From assembly GCA_965644295.1 (NCBI GenBank), contig CBFFRP010000165.1, forward strand, positions 1-64,000: a stretch of 64,000 bases of DNA, given 5' to 3'. The notes under the pieces were generated by a model. That model searched no databases and was not told where the DNA came from. It saw nothing but the letters and a program-made list of their open reading frames with translations. The position numbers were made by a program, and so were the translations under genes. The stretch's first letter is position 1. Each line of letters starts with the position of its first letter. This document shows, in pieces, positions 12,585-24,612 of this stretch. This DNA comes from Paraphysomonas bandaiensis (taxonomy: Eukaryota > Chrysophyceae).

Positions 12585-12640
12585 ACATACACATACATAT
12601 ACACATACATACACATACATACACATACATACGAGTGGAG
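12585..12640. repeat. CATACA-type simple repeat
   Basis: A short run of ACATACACATACATAC-like units lies about 90 bp upstream of the sulfotransferase-like gene. It is of the same CATA class as the long arrays at 23.0-24.5 kb and 60.4-61.4 kb. Confidence 0.6.
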
Positions 12641-12728
12641 TTGAGATCATATTTAAACTCCCTACATATCCACCTCCCCTCCCATACACATACCTACCCC
12701 CCATCTCATTCATCATCTACACGATACA

Positions 12729-14519
12729 ATGGGATGGCAAGACACAGTATCATCAACCAAACTGTTTCGTCGTAAACCCGCTCATGAGCTGCCCCTATAC
12801 ATGGACACCCCCCACACACACTCCAACAAACCAAATATAAGAAAACATTATCATTATAAGCATTATATGGCTGTTATCATACTGATGTTTGTTATACTGT
12901 GTATGTATTATGGGGTTAGCGTGTTATCGTATGAGGAGGATGAGGGGCCTGTTGATAGTATAGTTAGTATATTTGCAAGTAAAGATACGGATGAGTCTGA
13001 TCATATTGAGGTAGAATCAATGGATGAGATTATGAAACGGCATCCATATAAATATGTCGATCCTGCTGCATCTAGTCGAGATAATTATGCAGTAAGCAGA
13101 CTGCTGTCGAATGGGCCCCCAAAACAACAACGTGGCGATAGTGTTGATTCCTCACATGAAAGTTTAGAAGCGCGTAGTGAACCAGTGCAACGAGATGATG
13201 GCAATATCGTCTTCTTTAGCTTTCACGGTAAAGTAGGGTGTACAACTATGATGCATGTTCTGGAGGAGCAGTATGGTATTGTTAATGGTGGCGAACTACA
13301 CCTTCAACAGAAGTTGAGACACAACAACTCAATAACCGACAAGTGGGACTCATACGACCCATCACAGTACTCTGATGTCAACAAGAAGGCAATTATTGAG
13401 TACATCAGTGCTGTTTTTGACGAACACGGCCCACCTCCATTCAAGCAAAGGAAGTCTCTTTCTGTACATATGACAGACGCCTGGGCAAATGGAGTTGATA
13501 TCGCCTGGCTAGTAGAAGTCCTGCAGAGGGTTGGCGGTGTCACTCACATGGTTATTACTGTGCGTAACCCTTTACACGCCAAGATATCCGGTATGTCTGG
13601 CTCTTCCTCTCACTTATTTGTAGCTGATTTTGTGTGTAGATGTGTCTGACACCCGGTTCAAGGCTCTGCTTTCGGACTCTAGCTCTTGCGAAGATAGGCG
13701 ATATCTATTTGAAATTAGTCGAGCAGAAGCTCTTGAGATGGTTGTGGCGCAGCACAGCGGCATAAAGGAGGCTATGTCAGTTACAGGGCTAAAGTTTCTT
13801 GGTACGTATGACAGTGTTCCTAATGCACAAATCTGTGTCTGATGTGTCTGCAGGACTCAGTTATGAGATAGATTTGCGCCGCGATATTGCGGTTGCTATG
13901 GAGGAAGTTGTGGACTTTGTGTGGCCGACTGGATCGGTGCCGCCACCAGTCCCACACTCAGTGAGACAGATGCATCGCAATGATTGTGGCCTCTCTGTTG
14001 TGCTCTACAACTACAAAGAGCTAGAGTGTATTCTTGCTCCCACTCCACTGCGATGGGTTATCTACGAGCGGGAGGAGAATGTTGGGTTTGAGGAGGTGAT
14101 GAGGGCAGGGGACGAATTTGTCGTGTGGGCAGATGGGGTGAAGAATACCAGGGATGATATCATGAACCCAACCAAGTGCCGTGTAGTGGCGGATCACAAA
14201 ATGCTGCAGGAGTACAAAATGAAAATTACCAAGACCATATCCAGATGTGGACATGGGGGACACACTGATGTGAGTTTATCTTGCCTTCTAATTAACATTC
14301 GTGACTATTTTCATGCAGGTCTGTCATGGCTATGGTAAGATGAAGGAGTACACATGCACTCAACTTTTAAAGCTTTCTCGCAACCAATGTGATTCGATGA
14401 CCTACTCGAACGGTGAGTGTTATCTGCATAACGAAGCCAGATCGGATTTTTGGGATGGTGACTGCAGCAATAAGCTGGGTTTTTGGGCACGTCCCAGCGA
14501 AAGCCGTAGACGATCATAG
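12729..14519 (+). CDS. Sulfotransferase-like type II membrane protein
   Basis: Four exons (12729-13590, 13640-13801, 13854-14269, 14319-14519) join in phase to 546 aa. A single hydrophobic segment at about residues 46-68 (MAVIILMFVILCMYYGVSVL) follows a basic, proline-rich N-terminus, the topology of a Golgi type II glycosyl- or sulfotransferase. Residues near 160 read FFSFHGKVGCTTMM, which resembles the 5'-PAPS-binding P-loop. ITVRNPLHAKIS in the first exon's end resembles the 3'-phosphate (RxP) site of sulfotransferases. The C-terminal third is cysteine-rich. The membrane topology is seen directly; the enzymatic role is an inference from the two motifs, and other P-loop transferases are possible. 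Confidence 0.6.
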
Positions 14520-15251
14520 TATTCTACAGCTTTATTTCTGCATAGTTAGTTATAGTTGGGTGTTAGATAGCTGTTGAGATGACTCGTATCGTAATTCCTT
14601 ACGAAAATCTCAGATGTCTCCTGATAGAGTCCTTGTTGCAATCACGTTGTTATATAGTAATAAATTATGCTTTCTCACTATAACCAAGTCACCCATTTGA
14701 ATGACAAGGGTTTGTTGGCAAGATATCAGCTAGAATAATTAGTTGAAATTTAAAATCCTATAATTTATGAATGTATATACACGTGACTGCAATAAGGGTA
14801 CTAACGTTATAACACTCCTTTCGATTATGTGTAACTTTCAATCTGCTTGTGATCACACTGGCCTTTCGAAATTACATTTGCTAATTTTTACTACTCTACA
14901 CAATAACGGATATCGAAGTTATAAATTTTACTTCAAAGTTAGCAAAAGGCTAGAAAACATTCATTGCTTTTGTGGAACATGATAATACACAATACAAGCA
15001 TGCATAATTCTTACACATAGAAAAGCAGCATATCCACCACACTAACATTGTTTCCTCATAAAGCATAGCACATGTAATAATGAAATATGTTAAGCCCTGA
15101 ATATTGGATTTCATACTGCACTTCGTCACAACAATGGAGTCAAATTAATATTACTGAGGGAAGATAAAATCATTTGGACTACTCAGGGTTGATACACATC
15201 TATCAAATGCTCTCAGTACAACTATCTATATGTAAATGAAATAGACACTTT
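14520..15251. other. Intergenic region between convergent genes
   Basis: AT-rich 3' flanks of the sulfotransferase-like gene (+) and the DEAH helicase (-). The 71-codon open frame at 14767 has no recognisable features and looks like chance. Confidence 0.4.
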
Positions 15252-17715
15252 TCATTTTCTTTGTTGTGTACTATTCTGAGAGGGCTCTTGTTGTCTAATA
15301 AATTGTAGGTTTAATTCCTGTAGCCACCCGATATCCATAACCGATATACACCTCATGTAGTGCTTAGTCGTCACCAAAATTTCTGCAAATACCACATGTC
15401 TTGGTAGTTTTGATCCTCTTGCAAAGAGAGCTGATGAAGGATGTACATAAACGTCTTGGCCACCACTCACAGTGCGGTATGGGGCGTGGGACGTCATCTG
15501 TTGTCCCTTAGCGTTGAAGCTCTTTCCACGTAACCCTTTGCCAGTGTTTGCTTGCGAATCGATTGCACTGACCGCACATGCAATGTTGGTGGAAAGGCCT
15601 TTGGCGATACACTTCAATAATGGGTCTCTCTCTGGCAGACAGGAAGGTGTCGGATCGATACCCATTGACTGCAACAGTTGGGATATCTGACCCCGCACAG
15701 AGGCTGCATGCGTCATTGCCCTGTGATTTATGAAGCTCCGCGCTGACCAGCCTCTACTTTTTCCAGACTGTGTATATGTGATTAATACGGAATAACATCT
15801 CAGCACAAATACAAATCACCTTGCTCCAGGCTTCATAGATGTTTATTAGAGTAACAAAATCACCGTCACGGGAGGCAAAATGTCTGTGAATCTGTCCAGC
15901 AGTCTACATAATGTACATGTCGTGATTCGTGAAATCGAAGAGTTTTATAGTCACCATACCTTTTTCTGGTCCTCTCTATGGGGCTGCACATACACATTAT
16001 CAGTTGACAGCATTGCCACGGCGGTGAGTGCTTCTGACATGCATCTGTGGAGCATCAGTTGCAAGAATACTTTACCAAAGCACTACTCACCCGAAATCAC
16101 GGGCACAGAGCAGCAGATGTGCGTAGGAAGGCTCCAGAGGGATCTTGGCCATTGTTCTTCCGTGGTCCGAGAGAGTTTTCTCCTGCAATTATTAGTAAGT
16201 TCCAATGCATCGCGTAAGAATAATTTCGTACTCTCGTTAGGGCGCCGAGATGTAGAAGTTGAGTGAGGGCCTTGTGAAGTGCTTGCTTCGAGGGTGGCGA
16301 TGGGTAAGGAAATGCAAGTGGGTTCTCTACACCTATGGCGAATAGCTGAAGTATGACTTGAGCAACCCCCACCCGCTGGATCTCAGGAACAGCCGACTCC
16401 TGCAGGCTATCAAAAGCCTCCTCAGTAAACAAGCGAAAGCACTTCCCTTCGCATTCTCTACCAGCTCTACCAGCTCGCTGGTTGGCTTGAGACTGAGAGA
16501 CTGGCATTACCTGTAGCATATCCGCACCAGTGTAGGGATGCATGCAGCGACTCTTCATTTTTCCGGGGTCTACTACATAGCGAATACCACTAATAGTTAC
16601 AGAGGTTTCAGCAATGTTCGTCGCCAGTACAAATTTTCTCGTGCCAGCAGGAGCCGGTTGAAAGGCGCGCATCTGTTCGTCACTGGAGAGAGCAGCGTAT
16701 AGGGGATGCAAAGCGTACTGTGGTAGTATTCGGCCGGTAGAGGCCGTATCCGTCTGAAGGAGTTGAAGATGCTGCTCCAGTAGCAAATGTAGACTCTCAA
16801 TATCCTCCTGCCCAGGCAGGAAAACAAGAACGCCCCCAGACCCTTCCTCCTCTTCGTGAATCTAGTATCAATGCAATAAGTAAGCAACCAGTTTCAGGAA
16901 GAAATAGCGGACCTGCAAACATGTAAGCAGGGCTGCCTCGATAATGTCTTGCTCCGGCTGGGTCGTGTAAAGAATCTGCACAGGAAACTGCCTCCCACTT
17001 ATCTTTACCATAGTACTTTGCTGCAAATAAAAACTATCAGAAGACATCACATAAAGTAGTCGACTTTACTTTAAAGTATTCCATAAATAATTTAACCTCT
17101 AGAGTGGCAGACATAACGACTATTCTGAAAGATCAAACATTTAAAGGTATTCGTAACTACGTATCGTAAACATACCGCAGCTCTGGTCTATTCTCCTGCA
17201 GTCTCCGCAACAAACCAATCAATATATCTGTTTGAAGCGACCTCTCATGTGCTTCATCAAGAATAACACAACTATATTTCGATAAAGTCGTATCGGTCAT
17301 AATCTCTCGTAGTAGTACACCATCCGTAACATATTTAATACGTGTTTTATGACTGGTTTTATCATCGAATCGTATGGAGTATCCCACCTCCTCTCCCAGG
17401 ACACATCCACGCTCAAGAGCAACCCTCTCTGCGATAGTAACAGCTGCTACACGACGTGGTTGTGTACATACAACACAACCAGATGAAAATAATCCTACAA
17501 GAAACTGTGGTAACTGTGTACTCTTCCTGTTGACAGATGAGACACATCGACAGAGACATGATGACATACCCACAGCCAGTTTCACCACATACGATTGTAG
17601 TTTGATAGCGGCGTATGTTTTCTTTTAGTTCTGCTTTATGTGTAAATATGGGCAGAGATGTGTCTCTACTTATAGAGGGAGTCACCTCATCTCGCCTACG
17701 CTTCTTATGGGGCAT
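15252..17715 (-). CDS. DEAH-box RNA helicase (DHX33/DHX40-like)
   Basis: This is an ATP-dependent RNA helicase of the Prp22/DHX group, acting on ribosome assembly or splicing complexes. The start at 17715 gives [10 protein letters not shown], a basic nuclear-type N-terminus. Exon 1 is 17570-17715 and exon 2 is 17176-17526. Motifs in order are I GETGCGKST, Ia [44 protein letters not shown], then the winged-helix/ratchet ([19 protein letters not shown]) and the OB fold ([16 protein letters not shown]). The last exon ends at the TGA 15252-15254. About nine exons are needed, one splice being GCG^K within the Walker A motif. The short N-terminus and the lack of an S1 domain argue against the DHX8/Prp22 orthologue itself; the exact orthologue is not settled. 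Confidence 0.9.
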
Positions 17716-18391
17716 TATGTATGTATGTATGTGTGTATGTATGTGTGTATATGTAGTGAAGTGAAGTGAAGTGATATGAAGTGAATCTTCACTTAATGAA
17801 GTTGAAGTCAAAGGTAACTGTGTATTGATATGGTGAGAAGAAGTCATACCATACCAGTGTCTTTGTACATGCACAGTGGCCATTGAGAGGCAGTCCTCTC
17901 CAAGGCAAGCACGTACACTCACTCCATACACACTTCATGCCCTTGGCCAGACGTATTACTTATACTATTGGTATACTGCAGTATACCATTGTATCAGTGA
18001 TATACAATGTATTCAAGACGGTATAGTGTGAAGGGAATAAGGTAAGTTTTTGGATGCACATATTCGGGGATTTTACCCAACTTAGTTAAAAAGTGCGGAA
18101 AAAAGTGAGAAAAAGTTTAAAAATAGACACTTTTAGTATTATTTTTTTGAAGGGAACAAGATCACATATCTAGATATGGAGTGATGTACTGTAGTTTGTG
18201 GTAAAGTATGAGGGTGTACGTAAACTAGTGGATACTGTGGACAACAATGAGGGATTAACCATCACGACTCTGACATACATCGGAATGAGGGAAGAGTGAT
18301 TATATCCACATATGACGTTAAGCAACACACTACAGATGATGAATTACCTCACCTCCATCACTATTAATGCACCTATCACCCCTAATCTGTC
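17716..18391. promoter_or_regulatory. Divergent promoter region with a perfect 20-bp palindrome
   Basis: This interval separates the DEAH helicase (-) from the YHYH-domain gene (+). It holds TATG/TGTG microsatellite and GAAGT repeats at 17715-17796. A perfect 20-bp palindrome, TGGTATACTGCAGTATACCA, lies at 17969-17988. The palindrome could be a dimeric transcription-factor site; that is inference. Confidence 0.4.
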
Positions 18392-20786
18392 ATGCTATCT
18401 CTCATCTCTCTTACAGGCCTTCATCTTGTCTTGTGGTGTCTCATACACTCAGTATATGCTGAGGAATCATCTACCACAACCACCCTCACATATGTGTGTC
18501 ATTCAGATGATACGCCTGAGCAAATCAACAACTATTGCTTCATAGATTCTGTTGTTGCTTATACAAAAAATGATAATTTCCGCATCTTTTCAGGTGGCTG
18601 TCCAGGTAACAGTCCATAGCATGCTCTCTGATGTACTAACTTGCCGTATAGACACTGCAGTTACTGAACCAAGTGGGTGTAATATGACGGATTCGGAGTG
18701 TCCATCTCCGATGCTTCAGAAGTATGTTTTCTCATTACCTTTCAAACCCAGAGTTCGCCGAAGTGGCCCAAGTCCAATTCCGGTCATGCCTGTGAATGAT
18801 GGAAGCAAAAAATTAGTTGTTGGACCTATTGGTGTGACTGTAAATGGTGTTCTAATGTACAGCCATGATGAGCACTCACAGCTGAATGGGATAGATACGT
18901 GTGGAGGACAAACTGATCAGTTCTATAGATATCAGTACCATTATCCACCTATATGTTTAATGAACCAAATGCATGTCACAGTACCAGAGTCACCCTTAGA
19001 GTTCTTGGATGCCAATACTGTTGATGAACAGATTTTGCAATGGCCTGCAACAGGATCTCCGAGTCCCCTGCTCGGCTATGCGTTGGATGGGTTTCCAATC
19101 TTTGGTCCCTACAATTCCACAGGACAGCTTCAGGTTGCCGGTGAAGGAGAAGTCCTAGATGAGTGTAATTTTGATTCCAGAACCAGGCGCTATCATATTA
19201 CAGCCAATTCTCCATTCTTCCCTTCATGTCTTGTAGGTAAACCTGGTTCATTTGAGAGTATAGTAACACCCCAAGGAATGTGTTCCACTACTCCTCAAAG
19301 TCGTTTTTGTACTGGGTCTAGTTGTCGCCCAAATTACACTAAAGTGCCCTCTTCTACCCCTCGCTTTATAATGGATGCAGTATGGACTGTGGTTCTAGTT
19401 ATTGCATGCATTCTCTTATGCATTCTCCTCGCTACTTTTGCGTATCGCTTAGTATTCCCTTCCTCTTTCCTCTACCCGTCCGAAAAAATCATTCTTTCGG
19501 TACTTCCAGCTCTTGTCATGCTTCTGGCGAGTCAGTCTGTGTTGAAGTTATTCTTTGGGCAGAGCCGAGATCAGTATGACTATGATTTGGATATGGTCCC
19601 GATAGACACTTACCTCAATGAAGCCGTTGCTTCCTTTCTAACTGTTACTGGTGTTCTGTATTCACTGATTGTGTCTCAGCTTTTCACTTTGATCAATGAA
19701 AAATTTGTCAATATCCGTGACGCCCTTGGTGATGAGCTTGCTAGCTGCCGTCAAATAGTACTTTGTATTAAGGCTATTCACCTGACTGATACAACTAGCA
19801 AGCAAGTTTCTCTAAAATTAAAAGCAGTGAAGGTAGTTGTATGGTATGTCACGCAGATAAGTAAGAAGTGGGGACAACCCCTGACGGCTGAGGACAATTC
19901 ATTGGATGTGTTATATGGACTTCTTCCACTTGTTTCTAAGCTTTGTGATGACACAGATCGGTCGTTCAACTATCACGTTGCCGATCGAATTGTAGATTGT
20001 CTTAACGATCTCGCTAATGCGAAGTACCATAGGCTAGCACTGGAAGATCAGAGTGTACCATCGTATCTTTGGTACCTTCAGTATTTACTTAGCACTGCCA
20101 TGTTTTTAGGTGTGATGTTAATATACACTGGCTCGCAGCTGCTGAATGAAATCATGTGTTTCGTGGTTGCTCTTTTGGTTGGCATGATTGCGATGATTGT
20201 AACAGATATGGATATGCCTTACGATGGACTGATCAACTTATCGCAGGACCCAGTGTATGAACTTATCAACAACTTGGCAGGGTCTCAAAATGTTGCAACT
20301 CTATCAACCAACCTTGACAAGAAAAACAGTCGCTTCTTTAAAACTGATCTTGGGAGAATTAGCTCGGGGACTATGTCCAAAGCAGATATGGTGTCATCCA
20401 GAAGAATCTCCATGAACGAGCGTCGCTCGTCGCTATCGTCTCTTAATGACATGTTGAGTACGAAACTGAGCTCTAAAATGGGGGGCTCAAGTCGAATGGG
20501 ATCTGTCAAGTTTAATATTCCAGACATCTCTCAAGTAATTTCTCCGGCCTACCGGCATTACAACACTACGGCTGACTGCAATGAAGAAAATATTGACACT
20601 CCTCCTATTCACCCAGAAGATGGCTATGAAGTCGCCGAAAAGGATTATGAAATGAATAACCTCTCTTCCGTCTCAGACTCAATTCGTAGTGTTAGTTCTA
20701 ATGGTGGGAGCGAAACTAGGTCTTTGAGGTCGAGTGCGAAAGTATACTGCGAAGAAAACACAGATGGACTTGTTGACATTGTGTAA
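18392..20786 (+). CDS. YHYH-domain plus DUF4239-like multi-pass membrane protein
   Basis: Two exons (18392-18605 and 18652-20786) join to 782 aa. The 46-nt intron has a TACTAAC branch site. The start was chosen because it gives a signal peptide ending HSVYA^EE; 18312 is a poorer alternative. Residues about 100-260 form a YHYH domain, shown by YQYHYPP and by GYALDGFPIFGPYN, a cysteine-rich extracellular module. From about residue 311 there are two transmembrane helices, then a segment (FLTVTGVLYSLIVSQLF...IRDALGDELASCRQIV) and another hydrophobic pair (AMFLGVMLIYTGS...CFVVALLVGMIAMIV), like the DUF4239/bestrophin-like fold. The C-terminal 190 residues are Ser-rich and presumably cytosolic. Role unknown; an ion channel or sensor is a guess from the bestrophin-like part. 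Confidence 0.75.
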
Positions 20787-21492
20787 ATATTATGACGGTT
20801 AGGCGGAGTGCCAGTGACGGTGCCATTCAATGTATTTGTGATTCCACACTGTATGTGTAGATGTTCTTCAAACGTTTACAGCGATAAGACTAATCTTATT
20901 TACAATCTAATTCTAACACCCGTTACAGTTGTACGGTAATACGATGTCCTTCAGTCTTAGAACACTATTGACGCATAAACTATTTAAGTACATATCTGTC
21001 ATCTGTCACTTGAATTCTTAGATATAGCATTTCATAAGAAAAAAGATTACATGTTGACATGCAACAGCGACAAACGCGTGATTGTAAGTGCAGCAGCTCA
21101 GCTAAAAATATACCACTATATGTATAATGTGATAGGAAGATAGTAGACTGATAAGGATACAATAGAAATTGAAATATGCAATATCAACAGACTTAAATTG
21201 CTAACGAATAAGGGTAATTCAGCAGAAGTTTGCAGTTTATTCCTCGGACAACTTGTGACATACCCGGACATCTATATTTCCTATCCCTTCAATAATTGTG
21301 AAATGTAATCAGCTCACGAAAATACGTAGAACTAATATTAGCCTATTATGAATAAGTAGCGTTAATATTACCATTCTCGAGCGAACAAACAACTCCGATG
21401 AAAAATATCATAAGCAATTCCAGCATACATCCTAGCGTCACAAACACATTACTCGTCAGTACAACGCTACATGCTATCAATACCATGAACAA
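20787..21492. other. Non-coding interval between convergent genes
   Basis: 3' flanks of the YHYH gene (+) and the FkbM-like gene (-). AT-rich; no conserved open frame, repeat or RNA gene was recognised. Confidence 0.4.
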
Positions 21493-22918
21493 CTATAATC
21501 TATTTAACTTCGTTCCACTCCTACGTCTCTTACTGCTGTGTGGATGCAACCACAAGTCCCGCTCATTTTCATTCAAATAGCTTCGGGGTGGAAAAGGCGT
21601 ATGCTTACCCGCATATATACTGTATCCCACCCTCATTGCGATAGCATCTTCACCAGCGAGCATAACATAGTAGCCGTGCTGCTCTAAAAATTCGATTACT
21701 GAGTCAGCTGTACCTGAATCCTCGACCTCGTAATTGCTAGTATAATTCCGCATGACCTAAGGATATGATCAACATATGTTAATTCGTGTAGCGCTATATT
21801 TTTGTAATATAACCTTGTCTTCGTATATAATGACAGCAGGCCAGAGCTCTGGACACAGTGTGTTTAATGCACTTCGTACTATATCACCATCTAACCCCTC
21901 CACATCCACCAGTAGAAGGTCAATCCGCGTACTATGGATGTGGCCGTGATGGAGAGAACTACTCCTACTGCTGAGGTTGCTGGACTGTTTGCCGCTGCTT
22001 GACAAACACCAAACTCCAACATGTTGACCGCTGTATGTCTGAATATATTTGGTAGCAATGTTAAGTTGTCATTGTTCCTAAAGATTCACTGACCTCAATG
22101 CGCGTATCTAACTTACTAGTTTCGTGATGCACATCGTACCCTCCTAACTTCAATACCTGTCCAAGGGTCACACATGGTACTCTCTCTTCCAAAACACAGT
22201 AGGTATAATTATCTCCAAATAATTTCACATAAGCCTCCTTTCGCATACCACTTATTTGCTTGTACCACGTGCGCTTGAAGGCGCATTTCTTATGTTCGGT
22301 GTTAACCTTGTAAAATGAACAAAACCCATCGGAACTAATTGACAACGGGTCACTAACCGCAGCAGAAATAAAATGCAACTGCTCTAATTGTAAATCGGTA
22401 TAATTTTGAACATCTTGATAAGTACTGTTCAATGAAGACATAAACGCTGGCTCAACGAGTGTGCCACGCCACTTAGCGAGAGAGTATGCCTCCCACTGGC
22501 CCCTCTCAGGTTTGCTTCTAGGAACATGGGGTCGGATGACAGCTTTAAAGAACGGATCATTTGATATACCATCCAGACATCCAATCTGAATGGTATTAAA
22601 GAATTCATTACGATTAGTCCGAATATAATGAAGTCGTCTTATTAATGAAACAACAGCATTCTGTATACGACACTCTTCATAGCCAGACAGACCGCTTTCA
22701 TTATAACTTAAACAGTGAAGATACCGTGATTCCCATTCAGAGATAAACTGAACTAATGTTTGATGTAGTGGATAGTCTGTATAGATGGCTGGTGAGGGGC
22801 GATGTGTGTGATATGAGGGAGCAGTTGATGTGTTATGGTATCTTAAGATAACTATAGATAAATAGAAACTAACAGATAATAAGAGGGTGAAGACTACACT
22901 GGTCAGACCTATCTTCAT
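21493..22918 (-). CDS. FkbM-like methyltransferase, type II membrane protein
   Basis: Three exons (22918-22094, 22038-21814, 21756-21493) join in phase to 437 aa. Residues about 5-27 form a signal anchor (IGLTSVVFTLLLSVSFYLSIVI). The methyltransferase blocks are IQIGCLDGISNDPFFKAV, corresponding to the SAM-binding IGA-DG-TNDP motif, GTLVEPAFMSSL, and RIDLLLVDVEGLDGDIVRSA, the IDVEG motif of FkbM/Methyltransf_21 proteins. Several N-x-S/T sites fit a lumenal catalytic domain, probably in the Golgi and acting on a glycan. The gene is divergent from the Stealth phosphotransferase, also a glycan-type membrane enzyme, across the long (TATG)n array. The family call is good; the substrate is unknown. 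Confidence 0.75.
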
Positions 22919-23046
22919 AGGGAAGAGAGGAATGAGAGGTTGAGTGGAGGTTGATTAGAGGAGGAACATGCATGATGAGAGAGATGGGCGGCTTATGATA
23001 GATACGCACTATCATATACAGCAGTGTACAGTGTACAGTGTAGGAC

Positions 23047-23297
23047 GTATGTATGTATGTATGTATGTATGTATGTATGTATGTATGTATGTATGTATGT
23101 ATGTATGTATGTATGTATGTATGTATGTATGTATGTATGTATGTATGTATGTATGTATGTATGTATGTATGTATGTATGTATGTATGTATGTATGTATGT
23201 ATGTATGTATGTATGTATGTATGTATGTATGTATGTATGTATGTATGTATGTATGTATGTATGTATGTATGTATGTATGTATGTATGTATGTATGTA

Positions 23298-23333
<36 letters not shown>

Positions 23334-23405
23334 TGTATGTATGTATGTATGCATGTATGTATGTATGTATGTATGTATGTATGTATGTATGTATGTATGT
23401 ATGTA

Positions 23406-23441
<36 letters not shown>

Positions 23442-23737
23442 TGTATGTATGTATGTATGTATGTATGTATGTATGTATGTATGTATGTATGTATGTATGT
23501 ATGTATGTATGTATGTATGTATGTATGTATGTATGTATGTATGTATGTATGTATGTATGTATGTATGTATGTATGTATGTATGTATGTATGTATGTATGT
23601 ATGTATGTGTGTATGTATGTATGTATGTATGTATGTATGTATGTATGTATGTATGTATGTATGTATGTATGTATGTATGTATGTATGTATGTATGTATGT
23701 ATGTATGTATGTATGTATGTATGTATGTATGTATGTA

Positions 23738-23773
<36 letters not shown>

Positions 23774-23981
23774 TGTATGTATGTATGTATGTATGTATGT
23801 ATGTATGTATGTATGTATGTATGTATGTATGTATGTATGTATGTATGTATGTATGTATGTATGTATGTATGTATGTATGTATGTATGTATGTATGTATGT
23901 ATGTATGTATGTATGTATGTATGTATGTATGTATGTATGTATGTATGTATGTATGTATGTATGTATGTATGTATGTATGTA

Positions 23982-24017
<36 letters not shown>

Positions 24018-24313
24018 TGTATGTATGTATGTATGTATGTATGTATGTATGTATGTATGTATGTATGTATGTATGTATGTATGTATGTATGTATGTATGT
24101 ATGTATGTATGTATGTATGTATGTATGTATGTATGTATGTATGTATGTATGTATGTATGTATGTATGTATGTATGTATGTATGTATGTATGTGTGTATGT
24201 ATGTATGTATGTATGTATGTATGTATGTATGTATGTATGTATGTATGTATGTATGTATGTATGTATGTATGTATGTATGTATGTATGTATGTATGTATGT
24301 ATGTATGTATGTA

Positions 24314-24349
<36 letters not shown>

Positions 24350-24493
24350 TGTATGTATGTATGTATGTATGTATGTATGTATGTATGTATGTATGTATGT
24401 ATGTATGTATGTATGTATGTATGTATGTATGTATGTATGTATGTATGTATGTATGTATGTATGTATGTATGTATGTATGTATGTATGTGTGTA
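23047..24493. repeat. (TATG)n tetranucleotide array, about 1.45 kb
   Basis: About 360 tandem TATG units fill most of the interval between two divergent genes. Rare variants interrupt it. Paired G-to-A changes giving GTATATATATATG begin at 23299, 23407, 23739, 23983 and 24315. A-to-G changes lie at 23609 and 24193, and a T-to-C change at 23352. The array has no stop codon in any of six frames, so all long open frames through it are artefacts. Array length in an assembly may not equal the genomic length. Confidence 0.97.
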
Positions 24494-24612
24494 TCGATGG
24501 TTCTATTTGTGGAAGGTATTTCATCATAGCGGAGGATTAGCTCGCAGTGGTCTTGATATGTACATCATCTAGTATATCACACTGTCATTTCTCTGTATTG
24601 TCACCAAATAGC

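Noticed and set aside
22869-24572. Four overlapping open frames of 495-552 codons encoding MYVC or HTYI repeats on both strands
   Set aside because: A four-base repeat without stops is open in all frames; the proteins are pure repeat translation with no independent support.
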